Shown here in pieces: positions 12,485 through 24,992 of a DNA stretch of 64,000 nt. Under the pieces are notes generated by a model. The model was given only the letters and a program-made list of their open reading frames with translations, did not search any database and had not been told where the DNA came from. Position numbers and translations under genes: made by a program. This DNA is from Selaginella moellendorffii (Eukaryota > Streptophyta > Lycopodiopsida > Selaginellales > Selaginellaceae). The DNA is taken from the NCBI RefSeq assembly GCF_000143415.4, contig NW_003314303.1, positions 97,579 through 161,578 of the forward strand, written 5' to 3'. How positions within the stretch are numbered: position 1 is the stretch's first letter; every line of letters begins with the position of its first letter.

Positions 12485-15320
12485 ATGCAGCGAATGGCGC
12501 TGCCGCTGTGGAGCGCTACCGGCAACGCGCGAATGCCACTGGCGCTGCCTGGCGCGCATCTCCTGGCGGATTATGGCTCCTTGCGTGCTCCTGGCCGAGG
12601 TATTTGTGAGGATTGCTCGATTGTTTTGAGAATGCGGCTTGCGCAGCGTCCAGGAGCTTGAGCATCCGGGCGGCAATAGCGCACGACACCTATGAGGAGC
12701 CGAAGAAGTCTTTCGAGGCTCGCGTCAAGGAGGAGGTGTCTATCGATTTGAATCCGCCGCGCGGGACAAGGGATTTCGCCCCGCCGCTGATGCTGCTGAG
12801 GAACTGGCTGTTCTCGCATTTTAAAGAGGTATGTCAAGCTACATGATAGAATGTTTAGTATTTTTTCTTTTTTCTTCTCTCGCGCTTCCAGGTCTCAAGA
12901 TTATTTGGATTTGAGGAGGTGGACTTTCCGGTGGTGGAGTCGGAAGCGCTATACGTCAGAAAAGCTGGAGAAGAGATTACACAGCAGGTATGAAGCGCTA
13001 CATTCTTATCTTTTAGCTTTTCCTTGCGCTCTTTCTGTTGGTTTCAGCTCTATAATTTTGAAGACAAATCTGGCCGCAGACTATGCTTGCGACCAGAAAT
13101 TACGCCGTCGATAGCAAGGCTTATCATCCAAAAGGGGTGTGTATCCAACTCTCTTATTTCTCATCTCGTGTTGCAGTTGTGAGGTTGTTTTGCATGAATA
13201 TAAAGCCGCACGCTGTACTGATATGAATGTATGGAGGCAAGTGTTTGTTCTGCTTTTGTGTTTAGCTAGGATTCAGTTCCTGTGAGATTGATGCATTTGA
13301 CGTCTTCTACAGGAAATCGCTCGTTTTCCCTCTGCGATGGTTTACGATTGGTCAGTGCTGGCGTTATGAGAGAATGACGAAGGGAAGAAGAAGAGAACAT
13401 TATCAATGGAACATGGACATATTTGGGGTGCCTGGCGTTGAGGTAGAAACTTGTTTTGAATGTTGGAGTTACAGATCGTTGTGCCCGCAGGCAGAAGCTG
13501 AACTCCTTGCAGCTATTGTCACATTATTCACTAACATGGGGTTCACCGCAAATGATGTGCGGATACGTGTCTCTAATCGTAAGGTCAGACCCGAGATTTG
13601 TTTTTGTTTTTTATCTGACGATAAACTGACAGGTGCTCCAAGCTGTTTTAGATCGATATTCTGTTCCACAGGACAAATTCAACAGTGTATGTGTAGTTGT
13701 AGATAAGGTAGGGAACTTTTTCTTTCTTTTTATCCCCCTCTTTCCGAGATCTCTGATAGACTTCATGCAGCACTTTTGTGTCTTCTAGATCAACAAGATC
13801 TCCAAAGAGGAAGTCGACCAACAACTCATGGACCTGGGACTCTCTTCCACGGCTATCAATGGAATTAGACATGCTATACTACTTAAAAACCTTGATGATA
13901 TTCAAGGTAAGAAGTTTGTGTTTTGTAAAGTTTTTTACACTTCGTTTTCACTCTTGTTTTTTTTCCGTAACAGAATTAATCGGATCTTCAAGCGAGGCAT
14001 TTTTGGAAATGAAGAAGTTGTTTGCTTTGTCAAAAGCTTATGGCTACGACGAGTGGCTAGTTGTAGATTTGGGAATAGTGCGGGGACTGTCATACTACAC
14101 GGGTATCGTATTTGAGGTCTGTTCCGGTTATATTGTTTTCTCTACCGCTTACACCAACTTTCTAGGCATTTGATACGCAAGGGAAATTTCGTGCAATCTG
14201 TGGTGGTGGTCGATACGATAAGCTTATTTCAAATTTTGGAGGCCCTTCGATACCCGCCTGCGGATTTGGTTTTGGGGATGCAGTTATTGTAGATGTAAGA
14301 TTTGTTCTTGCTAACTTGACAAAGTAAGTTTTTGTTGCTTTCCAGCTTTTAAACGAATGCAATCTATCGCCAGTTCTCGGACACGAGGTTGACGACGTTG
14401 TGTTCGTCTTGGATGAGGAGCTCCGCTGTCATGCGTGCAACATTGTGTCGCGGCTGCGCTCGGCTGGACGTACTGTTGATATGATTTTAGAAAACAAAAA
14501 ACTGAAATGGTATGTTTTCCTGTGTCCTTTCCGGAGTTCTCATGGTTGGTATGCAGGGTATTCAATTATGCATCAAGAATAGATGCAAAACGCATGATTC
14601 TCTTGGGCATAAGAGAGTGGGAAGAGGGAAATGTTCGCGTGAAAGATCTAGTTACGAGAGAGGAGACCGACGTAAAGGTGGCTGAACTGGTAAGAATGTT
14701 CTAATCCTTGTCGAGGCCTAATACTTCCATGTTGCAGGTGCCAAGAGTTCCCAAAGAGGTTGGTCTATATAGGCCGAAACATCTCAACATTTTTACTCGT
14801 TCTGCAGGTGCAGCGTGGTCAGGGTAAACTCCCTGACAAGGAACGCAATCTTCGTTATTTACATCCCGACGAGGTGAAATTGGTTGATGCCTCTGGAAGA
14901 TATCCGGAAGAGTATGAAGTAGGATTTCCTAGTCGTGGCATTCTGGAGGCTTTTGTGGACGAGTGCAAGCAGAAGCATGCCGAATTCAAATGCAGGCGCC
15001 GGGGAGACCCTGCTCCGGGTAAGTCCCGTCTTCTGAAAATATACGTACTGAAATTTCCTTGTGCAGGGCACCTTAAGTACGTTCTAAGGGAGATGAACCT
15101 TGAAGACGTTGATCTCGAAGATTTGACAATAGATGACGCCATGAATCTGTGGGTGAAAAACTCGGGCGGTATTATTTGGGAGGATGCATATCAGTTGATA
15201 CACGATCATAAGCTCTCAATCTCCCACATACTGGACATGGATGTTTTTAAAGGACAAGGGAAGCTGGCTGCCTTGAAAACAAGACGAGAACCGAACATTC
15301 CCAACTATCTTGACGACTAA
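12485..15320 (+). CDS. Histidyl-tRNA synthetase, organellar type, with unrecognised C-terminal extension
   Basis: Class II aminoacyl-tRNA synthetase charging tRNA-His, probably in plastid/mitochondrion because exon 1 encodes a presequence-like leader. Exons: 12485-12599, 12647-12828, 12892-12987, 13048-13136, 13313-13442, 13491-13583, 13633-13707, 13789-13906, 13974-14116, 14166-14294, 14346-14509, 14557-14689, 14738-14758, 14808-15018, 15067-15320; 650 residues in total. Family hallmarks: PPRGTRDF (motif 1 region), [20 protein letters not shown] (motif 2), [12 protein letters not shown] (HisA) and [11 protein letters not shown] (motif 3). The synthetase part ends near residue 489, as expected for the plant enzyme. 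The frame then continues, both splice phases zero, through a 21-bp exon into about 160 residues that are not HisRS ([20 protein letters not shown] ... PNIPNYLDD). The first intron is only 47 bp and is the least certain junction. A stop interrupts the unspliced frame there, so splicing is required. Confidence 0.88.
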
Positions 15321-15578
15321 ATACTGTACGTCTTTCATTGTTTCCTGACCCCGTGAAAAGTTGGCTCTTTGCTCTTTCAGAAACAACGGCTGCTGTGAGT
15401 TTACGTGATCTTGTACATTGTAGGCAACGAAATCTGGTAATTGAAGGTTTCTTTGGTGACTTTATCGAGTTTTCATCTACAAACAAGCCTCTCAGGTGCC
15501 TAGCAAGAAAATAGCCAGCCAGCACTTTGCTACAAGCCGGGAAGCTTTGTCAATAATCAACCCTACGACCAACCAGGT

Positions 15579-17749
15579 TCAGCAGCATTTCCAGGCAGAC
15601 GCAGAAGCTAAGACCTTTCCTTGGAAACCGAGCAGCAGGCTTCCGTCGTCCTTGACGAGGTCAAATCCCCTGGTCTTGTTATTACCGGCCTTCTCGAAGT
15701 TGAACAGGCCGAGCGCAAGCTTCTCGCACATGTCACTGAGTCTGGAGCAGCACAGGCCGGCGTGACTCATCCACAGGTTCCATTTCTCCAGCCGCTGGTG
15801 CTCCAAATTTCCAGCGAGCAGCTCTTCGACCTCGGGCTTCCATACCAGCTGTTCAACTTTGTCTGCTTCCTTCAGGGAGCATTCCTCTGAAGCAGCAACA
15901 CACTCTGCCAGTGCCGTGTAGTAGTCCAAGCCTTCTCGGAAACGTTCGATGAACGAAGGCTGTGGCTCCATCTCCTGCTCGACAAGCAACACTATCTTCG
16001 GGTGGGAAGCTCGGATGGAATCCAGTGCCTCGGCAACAGGTACCAACTTGTGAAGTCCGAACACAAAGTTGACGACGAGCACCTCGTGCACCTTAAGGCC
16101 CATGTCGGACAAGCTCAACGGACTTCCTGACCGTGTTAGCACGCCACAGAACTCAAACTCCGCGCATCCGGCATTCTTGGGATGGTCCCGAGCCAGCTCT
16201 CTCAAGCTCTCCAAGGCGAAGTAGAGTGCATGCTGGCGGGTGCTGGTCAGAGTTATTCGAATTTTGATCGGCCTGGGGAGCTTCTGCTCGAGGGTGGAGG
16301 CTACGAAGGATGACCACTGACCCCCGAAGGAAGAGTTCATTGAGGGCGAGTTGGCTGCTTCGGACAGATCGAGGATGTGCACGCATTCCTCGGACTCGAT
16401 GGCCTCGGCGATGGCCTGGTTGGCGATGAAGTGTGCACACTTGAGCAGAGTGGAGGTGTCATACAGGCTCTTGCAAGCAGCAATCCGCTCGACGACCTCC
16501 GTCGCATCCGTCGAAGCGGGAGCTGGAGTGGAACTCCGTGCTTTCCTCTTGGACAGCCTCTCCGCGAGGATATCCCTGAAGAGGAGGCCGATTCGATAAG
16601 CTGGAGGTTGGAGCTTATGGAACTGTTGATTCTGATGGTGCTCCTGTTGTTGCAGGAAAACTTGGTGGTGGTGGTGATCATTGAGCCGCGCCAATATCGA
16701 CTGGGCGAGTTCGTCCTGACCGCTCTCGCAGGCCTCTGCCGCATGCAGCAACAACCTGCTCGGAAACGCTCCGGAATTCGAGCTTAAGACGTGCTGTTGT
16801 AACGGATGCCCCGGTTGGGCATTCGGTGGAGACTGCCTCGCCACCTTGCTCGACGGGTGTTGAAGCTCCTGCTGCTCTCTCTTGAGGCTCGGCGGCAGCG
16901 GCTGCGGCCTCAACAGGACGTGCTCGTCCACGTATGGTATCCGTGAAGCCTGCCGTTTACCAGCTTGTTGCAACTCTCGCTCCTGCTGCTGCTGGAGGAG
17001 TTGCAAAGGGCTGGGACCTGGATTCTCGACAAACAGCCCGGGGTGGAGAGCCCTTGGTGAAGAAGCTCGCATGAAGCTCATGGGAGCTTGTCCGAACAAG
17101 TTGGGCATGTGCTGCTGGTGCTGCTCATCTTGAAGCATTCCAAGTAAGAACGGTTCCCTGTGCTGCTGCTGGTGCTCCAAACCAATCTGAAGATTATGCT
17201 GTTGCTGCTGCTGCTGCCACAAGGGATTCATGCTGCCGCTAAGAGCCAGGGGGTCTTGAAACTGCATGGGATGGGGGTGGTGGAACAGGGGAGCTCCCGA
17301 TGATACCAACGGTAGTGTCCTCCGTGTAAAGCTCTCGAGATGAGCAAGATGCGGGGGAAGCGAGCTGGTTGACGAGGACGAGGAGAGCTGCTGTGGCTGC
17401 TCCTGCTTTACCATCATCATCACCTGCTGCTGCCATGGTGGAGGAGGCGGAATTACGTTCACATCTGCTGCCCCTGCTGCGGCTGCCGCGGAACCGCTGA
17501 AAGGCTCTTCAAACAGCCACCGTATGATGGACGGATCAGGTGCTGGAGCTGCTGGTGGTACTCCAGGTGAAGGGCAACTCCCAAGCAACTCGCTCTCAAG
17601 CTCTTCCAGTTTTTGCTTCTCGGGGAGCAAGTGTTGCTGCTGGTGGAGATGGTGGACAAGCAACTCGTCCTGCTGGGCTCCGACCACGTCTTGGAGCAGC
17701 CACTGATCGCTCCTGCCTTGGTGCTGCTGATGGAGAAGTTCCTGCGGAG

Positions 17750-17791
<42 letters not shown>

Positions 17792-18614
17792 CGTATCCAC
17801 CGTAATTCTCCATCTGGCGAATTCCTTGGCCAGAGTAGAAGAGCGACAGTCCATAACCAGTCGACGCTGCTGCCACGGCCTGCTCCAATTCATCCTGTAG
17901 ATCCGCCGAGGACGACGACTGCGCAAACGAGGAAGATATCTGCTGCTGCTGCCGCTGCTGCTGCTGCTCCTGGTGATGATTCCCTCTGGACTTCACCTTG
18001 GCAGCATCGGTGGTGCTATTGTTGCAATCCGACGAGGAAGAGGAGGAGGCTCCTGCCTTCTTGGTATTGTTCTGGATGGCCGAGGAGGAGGAGGCCGAGC
18101 CGAGCGCGCGAGAATTGTTGGGGCTTGGGCTGCGAAGATCCAGAACGGAAGTTGGCTCTCCGGCGAATCCACCACCGGCGGTAGTGCTGCTAATCACTCC
18201 TGTTGAATCTATCGCTAACAACTGTTGGTTGTGGTTGTAGTGCTGCTGCTGGTGGTGGAAGTGTTCCCGCTCTGGCAGCTGCTGTCCAGTCCTCGCAGCA
18301 GCACCAGTAGCAGTGGCAGTGGCAGTGGCGACTTCCCAGCTGCTGTTGCTGTTGCTGCCGGTGATATTGTTGCTGCTCAGCGCAGCTTTCAAGGACTTGC
18401 TGCTGCTCAAGAACACCGCAGCGTGGCTGTGGCTATGGCTGCTACCGCTGCTGCTGCTACTGGTGGTGGTGGTGGCGGTGGAGCTCAGGAGCCCATTGAG
18501 GCAGATTTGCTCCTCCCGCTGGCACGTCTCGTAGAGCTCCTGCTGCTGCTGCTGCTGCTGGTGAAAGACGGGAAACGACGTTCCATGGTGTTGGCCAGAG
18601 AGCATTCCATACAT
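15579..18614 (-). CDS. GRAS transcription factor, HAM/SCL6 (LOM) type, miR171-regulated
   Basis: Single-exon gene of 1011 residues; first ATG at 18614 (MYGMLSGQHHG). The N-terminal 600 residues are low-complexity, with long Gln, Ser and His/Gln runs (CAG/CTG-type repeats at 17740-17790, 17940-17970 and 18238-18250). The C-terminal GRAS domain (about 615-1011) shows leucine-heptad I (LLLHAAEACESG, SILARLND), the VHIID-like VHILDL (745-750), an LxxLR-like segment (LRELARDHP) and the SAW end (SASAWKCC). ILARLND is encoded by a miR171-complementary site, diagnostic of the HAM/SCL6/22/27 clade, which maintains shoot meristem indeterminacy in seed plants. The gene is tail-to-tail with HisRS, 258 bp between stops. 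The length exceeds typical HAM proteins because of the glutamine-rich expansion. Confidence 0.93.
16681..16698 (-). promoter_or_regulatory. miR171 target site in GRAS mRNA
   Basis: The plus strand reads TTGAGCCGCGCCAATATC, identical to 18 nt of canonical plant miR171. The GRAS mRNA (minus strand) therefore carries a perfect 18-nt complement, located where known HAM/SCL6 mRNAs are cleaved. The first three bases of the 21-nt TGATTGAGCC form do not all match (TCA instead of TGA precedes it). Cleavage is inferred from family knowledge. Confidence 0.9.
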
Positions 18615-19244
18615 CTCAAGCGGCAGCAGCGGCGGCTCCTCCAGTTCCAGCTCCTCTTCCAAGGTCGGACTCTCGCCTCCTCCCTCTCCTCCTTTTGGAC
18701 TGTCTCCCTCGCGCGACCATTAATTTTGATCTCTGCAGGAGCACCGAAGGATCAATCCAGATAGATCACGAGAAGAAACAAACACAAAAGTGGAGAAGCG
18801 AAGTTCAATCACTGTGAGAGATTGCCTAGCTGCTAGATGGAAGGGGGATTGGATTGGATTGGATTGGGGGGGGGGGGGGGGGAGAGAGAGAGAGAGAGGA
18901 GGGAAAGCTTTTCTAGCTCGCTTTTCTCGCTTGCTTGTTTGCTCACCTCCTTTTTTGTTCTTCGTGCGCTTGTTTTTGTTGTGGGTGGCCTGCTATACTG
19001 CTGCTCTGCTGCTGCTAGCGCTGCTACTGATGTGGTGTTTGTTCTAGCAAATCATCTGCAGATCCCCGCCCTGTCCGACCGACAACACTCTACGAGGCCG
19101 CCTCGCAATCGGACAAGCACCACTCGGCCTCGCCTCTTTGTTTGTTTGTGCGCCACAATGAATGCTCACGGCCTTGAGCAAGACGAACAAAAGCCTCGAG
19201 AAGGAGAAGAGAAGATGAGAAGAATGCCTGCTTTATCTTATATA
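18615..19244 (-). promoter_or_regulatory. GRAS gene leader and core promoter, microsatellite-rich
   Basis: A TATA-like TATATAAG on the minus strand at 19237-19244 is the best core-promoter candidate, which would give a leader of about 600 nt. On the plus strand the leader includes repeated GGATT units near 18846-18866, a G homopolymer (about 18867-18882) running into a GA run (about 18882-18898), and several GCT runs. The (GC)n tract at about 19250-19267 lies just upstream of the TATA box. Confidence 0.45.
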
Positions 19245-22200
19245 CAAGAGGCGCGCGCGCGCGCGCGGGGCGATCGCCCACTTAACCAGCAAAGCGCACA
19301 AGCGAGCTCGAGGAGGAAGAAAAAATGAGAGAGAGAGAGACCTAGTAAACAGGGGAGGGAGGAGGAACCCTACAATCATCTCGGTGGGCATTGTACTTTT
19401 GACGTCTTTGACAACGAGGTCAGTGAAAGCTCTCCCTTCCAAAACTGAAGGCTCGTGCTTTCACTTACTATAGCTCCTTCTGAGCAGAGGGTGGCGGCAG
19501 GAGAAACTAATTGGCACTGGTTAACTCTGGAGTTCAATTTAAACTTTTTGAATTTTATTACCTTTTGTGGTAAATTAGAGGGAAAAGTGAACTGCTGCAA
19601 ACACTCTTCCTGCTACATACTAAAAGTGGGCTGGGCCATACCTAATGCAAATAAAAGATATGTATGTGCTCATGTCTTGGCTTTAGAATTATTAGGTTAC
19701 AAAAGTTGTATAGAGGGCAGGTGACCTACCTTTGGCGTCTTGATATTGCTCCATGGTGTTTAAAGAATTATTTTAATTTATTTTTTCAAAGTTTTCCTCA
19801 CTTGTTTTGCTTTGAGTTTCTTTGCTGGGGTGTTTTTTTCTTTGTTGTTTGTTGGGGCCCCCTGCTCCCTTGCAAGCAGTAATAGTACCCTTCAGCAAGC
19901 TCCAATAATTCATAAAGGAGAAAAGGAAAACCCTCAAAATGCCCTGGACTGGATCTTACCTTACACAGCAATTGGATTGGATTGGATGCCTCTCCCCTTG
20001 TTGATTGTGTGTAATGCCCAAACAATGCAACTAGTGTCCTAGTGGTGTCCTGTCAAGATGGTCGAGTCTTCGTACATATGTTATATGAAGTGAAAGATCA
20101 CCATATTATAAACTCCAAAGCTCCCGCAAACAAGCCCTGCATTGGCGTCTGGATATATATTATAATTGTATACTTCCATTCCATGGCCGCAACTTCACGC
20201 ACACACGAAATGAGAAAACTAGAGATTCGCTCCTTGGTTCTTGCTAAACGGGAAGTCCTGGGCACCCTTTCCCCAATTCATCGTCTTGTTGTTCTTTCTT
20301 GTCGTAGATTTCAACTGTACACGGTAGAAAAAGCTCCAGTTTGGACACCCATGACCTCATCATCTATAAACCCAGAAAGTATTTCAGATTTGTAGCTCCA
20401 CAGCAAGCCATGGCAAACAAAACTTTAGCAGCCGTCATCCTTTGGGCGCTTTGGACTTTCTTTCGTTGTCACCCAACCTGAAAGATCTGACTGACGCCTT
20501 AGAAATCGCCATCCCGGGTCCATTTCCTTTGTCCATCCCGTCCGATTTTTCCCTGTATACCGGTGTACACACATGGATGGCGAGCTCATGGAAAAGGTGG
20601 TGGATTTGATCGGTTAACTGTTGATCTCCCACTCAAGAAATGTGTGTGTGTGAGAGTCTGTGTTTTCCGGCCTGTCATCTCACATAGCTAACATAGTGTC
20701 ACAATCGCTGATGCAACTCGCTGTTCTCCCCCACAAGCATGACATGAACATGAAATGAAGCACACTTTTTTGCTGCTGCTGAGAGCACTGCTGCTGCCGC
20801 TGTGCCCCACACAAGCAGCAAGCCCATATCAGTGTGTCGCTTTCTCACAAATGCCGGAGATGGGGGAGGAAAGATTTGAGATTTCTATCCGGAATCATGA
20901 GAACTACTGCCCTTTTGCGACCAAATCGTGTAGGGTTAGCTGGTTTTCTTGTCTATCATGGAGCAAACCACGCTAGCTTACGAGCTCTAAGAGGCGGTGA
21001 TCAAACAAAGACGCTCTCTATCTATTCAACGAATTACACATGCCCCCAATGGTTTGGAGGCGCACGGAAGCGCACAGGTGATGGATCCACTGGCCGTACG
21101 AATCGACGCCATCTTCGCCACCACATGAAAATGGAGGGAACTTTCTTCTTCCTTTCAAATTTTCGAAAAGCTGTGATTATTCGCGGGCATATACCGGTCA
21201 GCGTTGGTGGCCCGTGCTCCCTGGACGTAGAAAAAAGAAAAGCGAAGAGAAACATTAAAAATCAAAATGGTGGCAGGGCAGCCCTCGTGCGTGGCTGCCA
21301 GTGGTCAGTGCAACAAAATAATAATTTCCACTTCTTTTTTATAATAAAAAAGAAAGCCGCGACTTTAGAGCGAAAATGCGGATAGGAAGAAGCACAATTC
21401 TAAAAAGAAGGCCCTGCGAGCTTTTACACCAGTGCTTTATTAGAGACAAGTTCTCTGCGTGGGCGTGGTGTGTGCCGGCCACTCACGAGTCTGTCCTGCC
21501 TGAGTACTACTGGTGCTCTGCTGATTTTAGGGTTCCTCCTTAGAATCCTTCGAATTCCACTTCCAATTCCGGACTCCATGTGGATGGCTGGCCGGGCTGG
21601 GCTGGCTCTCCACGACATTGGTATAGTATCTCTTTTGCAGTACAAGGCTCCACACCACGTAACAAAGGGGAGCGCACTCACGAAAAAAAAAGGGGCAGAA
21701 GAAAAAAGAAGAGAAGATGAGGGGTTGGGAGATTGGTGGATTGACAGCTCCCTGCCTTTTTATTGTTTCGATCTTTTCTAGGGCTTTGATCATGGCATGC
21801 GCGCTCTGTTTCTAGGGTTCTTGTGCCTGTCTCAACTTTCTTTGGTCTTTGGAGTCGCGGTCGTTGTGGTATTTGGAACTTCTCGCGAGTTGTGGCGTTC
21901 TTCCTTTTGCTTTTCAAACTTTGGAGCGAAAATGCTACATAAAGGGTGATGTTTTCTTTGATAAAGAAAACAATTATTCTAGAAGTTAGTAGACCTTGAA
22001 TGCATAGCTACACTGTACCCTACAGAAAAACCAGCAACAACCTTGTGTGTACGGGCGGTGGACTTTGAAAAGAAAGAAAAGAAAAATTCAACAGGGAGGA
22101 AAGCTTTTCTTTATTAAAAGTTTTACCAACTATCATGACCGGTTTTTGGGTTGATCAACAACTTTAAAAAGATAAAAGTCTTTTGATGATCCATCTCCGG

Positions 22201-23000
22201 AGTGAAGTGTGACCGACAGTGAATGAATAGATTGAGAAGCTTCCGGGTCGATACATGCCCTAAAAGCATCGATTCAAAAAAATCGATAACGCATGAGATG
22301 GAAACTGATCAAGCACGACAAGCATTGCAATCCAAACAAAACCAACAAGCAAACAAGCGAGCAATCAATGAAACAAACCAACAAAACGAAGACAGTAGCA
22401 ATATACAAGTTTACAGAGCAATCCAAAAATCGGGGGTCAATCCTAAACCTCTTGAAAAGCACTGCTACCTTTTCTTGCTCAATGTGGTTCTATCCATCCT
22501 GACATACAACAAGCTAGGCAGATTTTTGTGCTCCTTTTGTACATTTTTGCTTCAACAAACGCAGCCTGTGTAGCTATACAGTACTTCCATACTACTTCAT
22601 GTCATAGCGATGTGCTCAACGGTTTCTCAGCTTTTCCAGAAACTATCAAATCCCCTGTGGAGAAAAAGGAGGATAAAAATATACAAAACTCTCTTGAGCT
22701 GATTCCCTTACGTCAAGGTAGGATCCCCAGGATGATGTCACGAAACAAATAGAAGTAGTAGTAGTAGCGATGCTGCTCTCTTCGCCGGCTCGCCACTCAT
22801 AAAGAAGGAAATAAATCGATCCAATCTCTTGTGGGACATGAAAGCCAGATTTTGTTTACAAAAGAAAAGGTGGCAAGCACACGTTGGGATGTGGCCAAAG
22901 ACAAGCGTTATTTTATCCCCGGGTTTGGTTTTTTTGACTTCCACAAACAAGGCAAATGAATGATGAAAGAATTCTCAGTTGTGCGATCGTGGTCGTCACT
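19245..23000. other. Non-coding region between GRAS and FAD6 genes
   Basis: About 3.7 kb without a convincing protein gene: the open frames are short, have no recognisable domains and lack splice-compatible partners. Contents noticed: a GA run near 19328-19342; a TATA-like CTATAAA at 20364-20370 followed 46 nt before an ATG at 20410 in good context that opens 23 codons (to 20481) with a signal-peptide-like hydrophobic start; and T-rich stretches at 19760-19860. It may contain upstream regulatory DNA of the GRAS gene or an unannotated non-coding transcript. Confidence 0.5.
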
Positions 23001-24601
23001 TCAGACCGCCCGGTTGTCGAATCCCACCCATTGCTTCTTCTCGGCATCGAAGAGATTGCACTGCGTTAGGATGGTGGTCATGAGCGGAAACCCAAACACG
23101 GCCTTATTGAGGTGGCGGTCCCAGTTTTGGAGCAACGATGCGTGCCCGGCTCGCAGGTTATAACTTGGAATCTTGGTCGAAAGGTGGTGAGGAATGTGGA
23201 CACTGATGTCGTGACACAGGAAATCAATCCTGTGAAAACCCAGAGTGAGCCCAAAGTTCGGAGGAGATCCCGAGTTTACATACCATCCAGGGTATTCGCA
23301 GTGAACAGTTCCAGCAAGTTGGGCTCCCACGGCGTTCCACTCGCGGTTCTGCTTGAATGGGATGTGTGGAGCCGTGTGGTGGACAAGGGTGAAAGTGCTC
23401 ATCCAGAAGTGGAAGCCCAGCCATGGGAGCAGCCACCACTTGACGAAACCAACGGGCCCTTGGGTCATCAACAGGGGCAGCAAAATCAAAAGCCCAAAAG
23501 CGTAGCAAGCCGCAATGCTCGTCTGAAGAAGGCAAGCATTGTCCGTCAACTTTCTTAAAAAGATGATAGATAGATAATATTACCTTGACTTTGGCATGCT
23601 CCTGGGGGCGGAACTTGTTGAGATCGAAATGCCAGAAGAGCCAGTGTCCGATGGAGGCCATCCACCAGAGAGGACCCATTGTTGCACGCATCATCGCCTG
23701 GCCAATCCTGTCCGCATTGTCAAACTGGTGTGGCCGGAATGGCTGCCATGCCGTGTCCATAATCAGCCTGCACAATCGCAGGGAGAAGAATCACGTTAGC
23801 ATTGAATGCGGGAGAAAAAGCACAGAAAACGATCCAAAGCCTTGAAAGATCCCCAGAGGATCTTGGAAGAAACGCGAGAAGCTTACTTGTTGGTGTGTGC
23901 GTGGTGAGTGTTGTGCTTGATTCTCCACGGCTCGAACGGGAAGACGAGTGGAGTCATGACCGCATTGCCGACGATGTCATTCACGAGCTGAGATTTGGAG
24001 AAGGAGTTATGGCCGCAGTCGTGACCGATGACAAAGAGCCCAGTGGCGGCGGTCCCCAAGAACGCGTAGATGAAAGGGTAGAGATACCACGGAGCTACGG
24101 TCAGGGCTGCGTATCCCGTGGCCAGGGCCGAGATCGTGATCGCCACAGTCTTCCATGCCTTGAAATCATCCACTTCGAACACCTGATCACAATTGCAAAT
24201 AAGCACGAAAGTTTATCATTGATGATCTTTGTTTACCTCCTTTGGGAGCGTCTTGACAACATCGTTCAACACCATGCCGGCAGGAACCTCGGAAGATCAA
24301 ACAAGAAGTGTCATTAGAAACTTTTCTAGCAATCACTTACTGGCTCGCCCATCTGTGTGAATCCCGGAGTCAAGACGACCTCCCTCTCGGCTGCTTGATC
24401 GCTGGCGATTACGCCAGCCGTGATCACATTGAGGCAAAGCCGGAGTCTTGCCTGAAGAACACGCACAATGGATTGGAAATACTAAGGTCAATCTACCTGG
24501 CGACGAGGAAATGGAACCAAGACTCTCGCCGGAATCGCACTGCGTGGCCTGTCGATGCGGATGGAAGCCAGAGCGATGCTGCTGCTACTTGCAGCCGCCA
24601 T
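23001..24601 (-). CDS. FAD6: Plastid omega-6 fatty acid desaturase (FAD6-like), copy 1
   Basis: Membrane di-iron desaturase that converts 18:1 to 18:2 (and 16:1 to 16:2) on plastid glycerolipids in the FAD6 family. Exons on the minus strand: 24497-24601, 24341-24451, 24237-24287, 23887-24182, 23584-23767, 23284-23522, 23001-23229; 404 residues. Three histidine boxes are present: HDCGH, HNTHHAH and HIPHH. FAD6-type signatures include PFEPWRIKH, FWMSTFTLVHHTAPHIPF and IPSYNLRAGH. Exon 1 gives a Ser/Arg-rich transit-peptide-like start (MAAASSS...) four codons longer than copy 2. The first box lacks the Ala seen in Arabidopsis FAD6 (HDCAH). The C-terminus ends shortly after GFDNRAV and lacks the longer tail of seed-plant FAD6. 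Paired head-to-head with copy 2. Confidence 0.92.
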
Positions 24602-24992
24602 AGCGGAAAGAAACCCAATGAGCTCGAGCTGCTGAGTTCAAATGCCTAGACACCGCTCTTATATAAAGAGCCCCCTCATGCTTCTGACCCAACAATCTTG
24701 CATGCATGGATTATGGTTCGATAGTTTATCTTGATCAGGGAAGAAGAAAAAAACAAGTGTTGCAAGGTTCGAGCACTCACAAACAGTTGAGTTCTTCAGA
24801 GAAATGTGCTAGTGTCACGGGAGAATTAACACTGTGGATTCATTCCTTAGATTACAACACTTTCTTTTCCTTCCCTGATCAAGATAAACTATCGAGCATG
24901 CAAGATTCGGAAGCGCGAGGGGCTCCCTATATAGAGAGTGCTGTCTATACATTGAAAATCAGCAGCTCGAGCTCATTGGGTTTCCTTCCACT
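24602..24992. promoter_or_regulatory. Bidirectional promoter between inverted FAD6 genes
   Basis: 391 bp lies between the two ATGs. TATA-like sequences occur at mirrored positions (TTATATAAAG near 24659 for the minus gene, CTATATAG near 24930 for the plus gene). The region is itself mostly an inverted repeat, so each gene appears to have kept its own copy of the proximal promoter, with a non-repeated centre of about 75 bp. Confidence 0.6.

Noticed and set aside
18614-18662. Longer GRAS N-terminus starting at 18662
   Set aside because: That start would be TTG; the first ATG in frame is at 18614.
17540-18764. Several plus-strand open frames of 60-214 codons over the GRAS N-terminus
   Set aside because: They are shadows of CAG/CTG-type repeats that encode poly-Gln on the minus strand and poly-Leu/Val/Ala on the plus strand.
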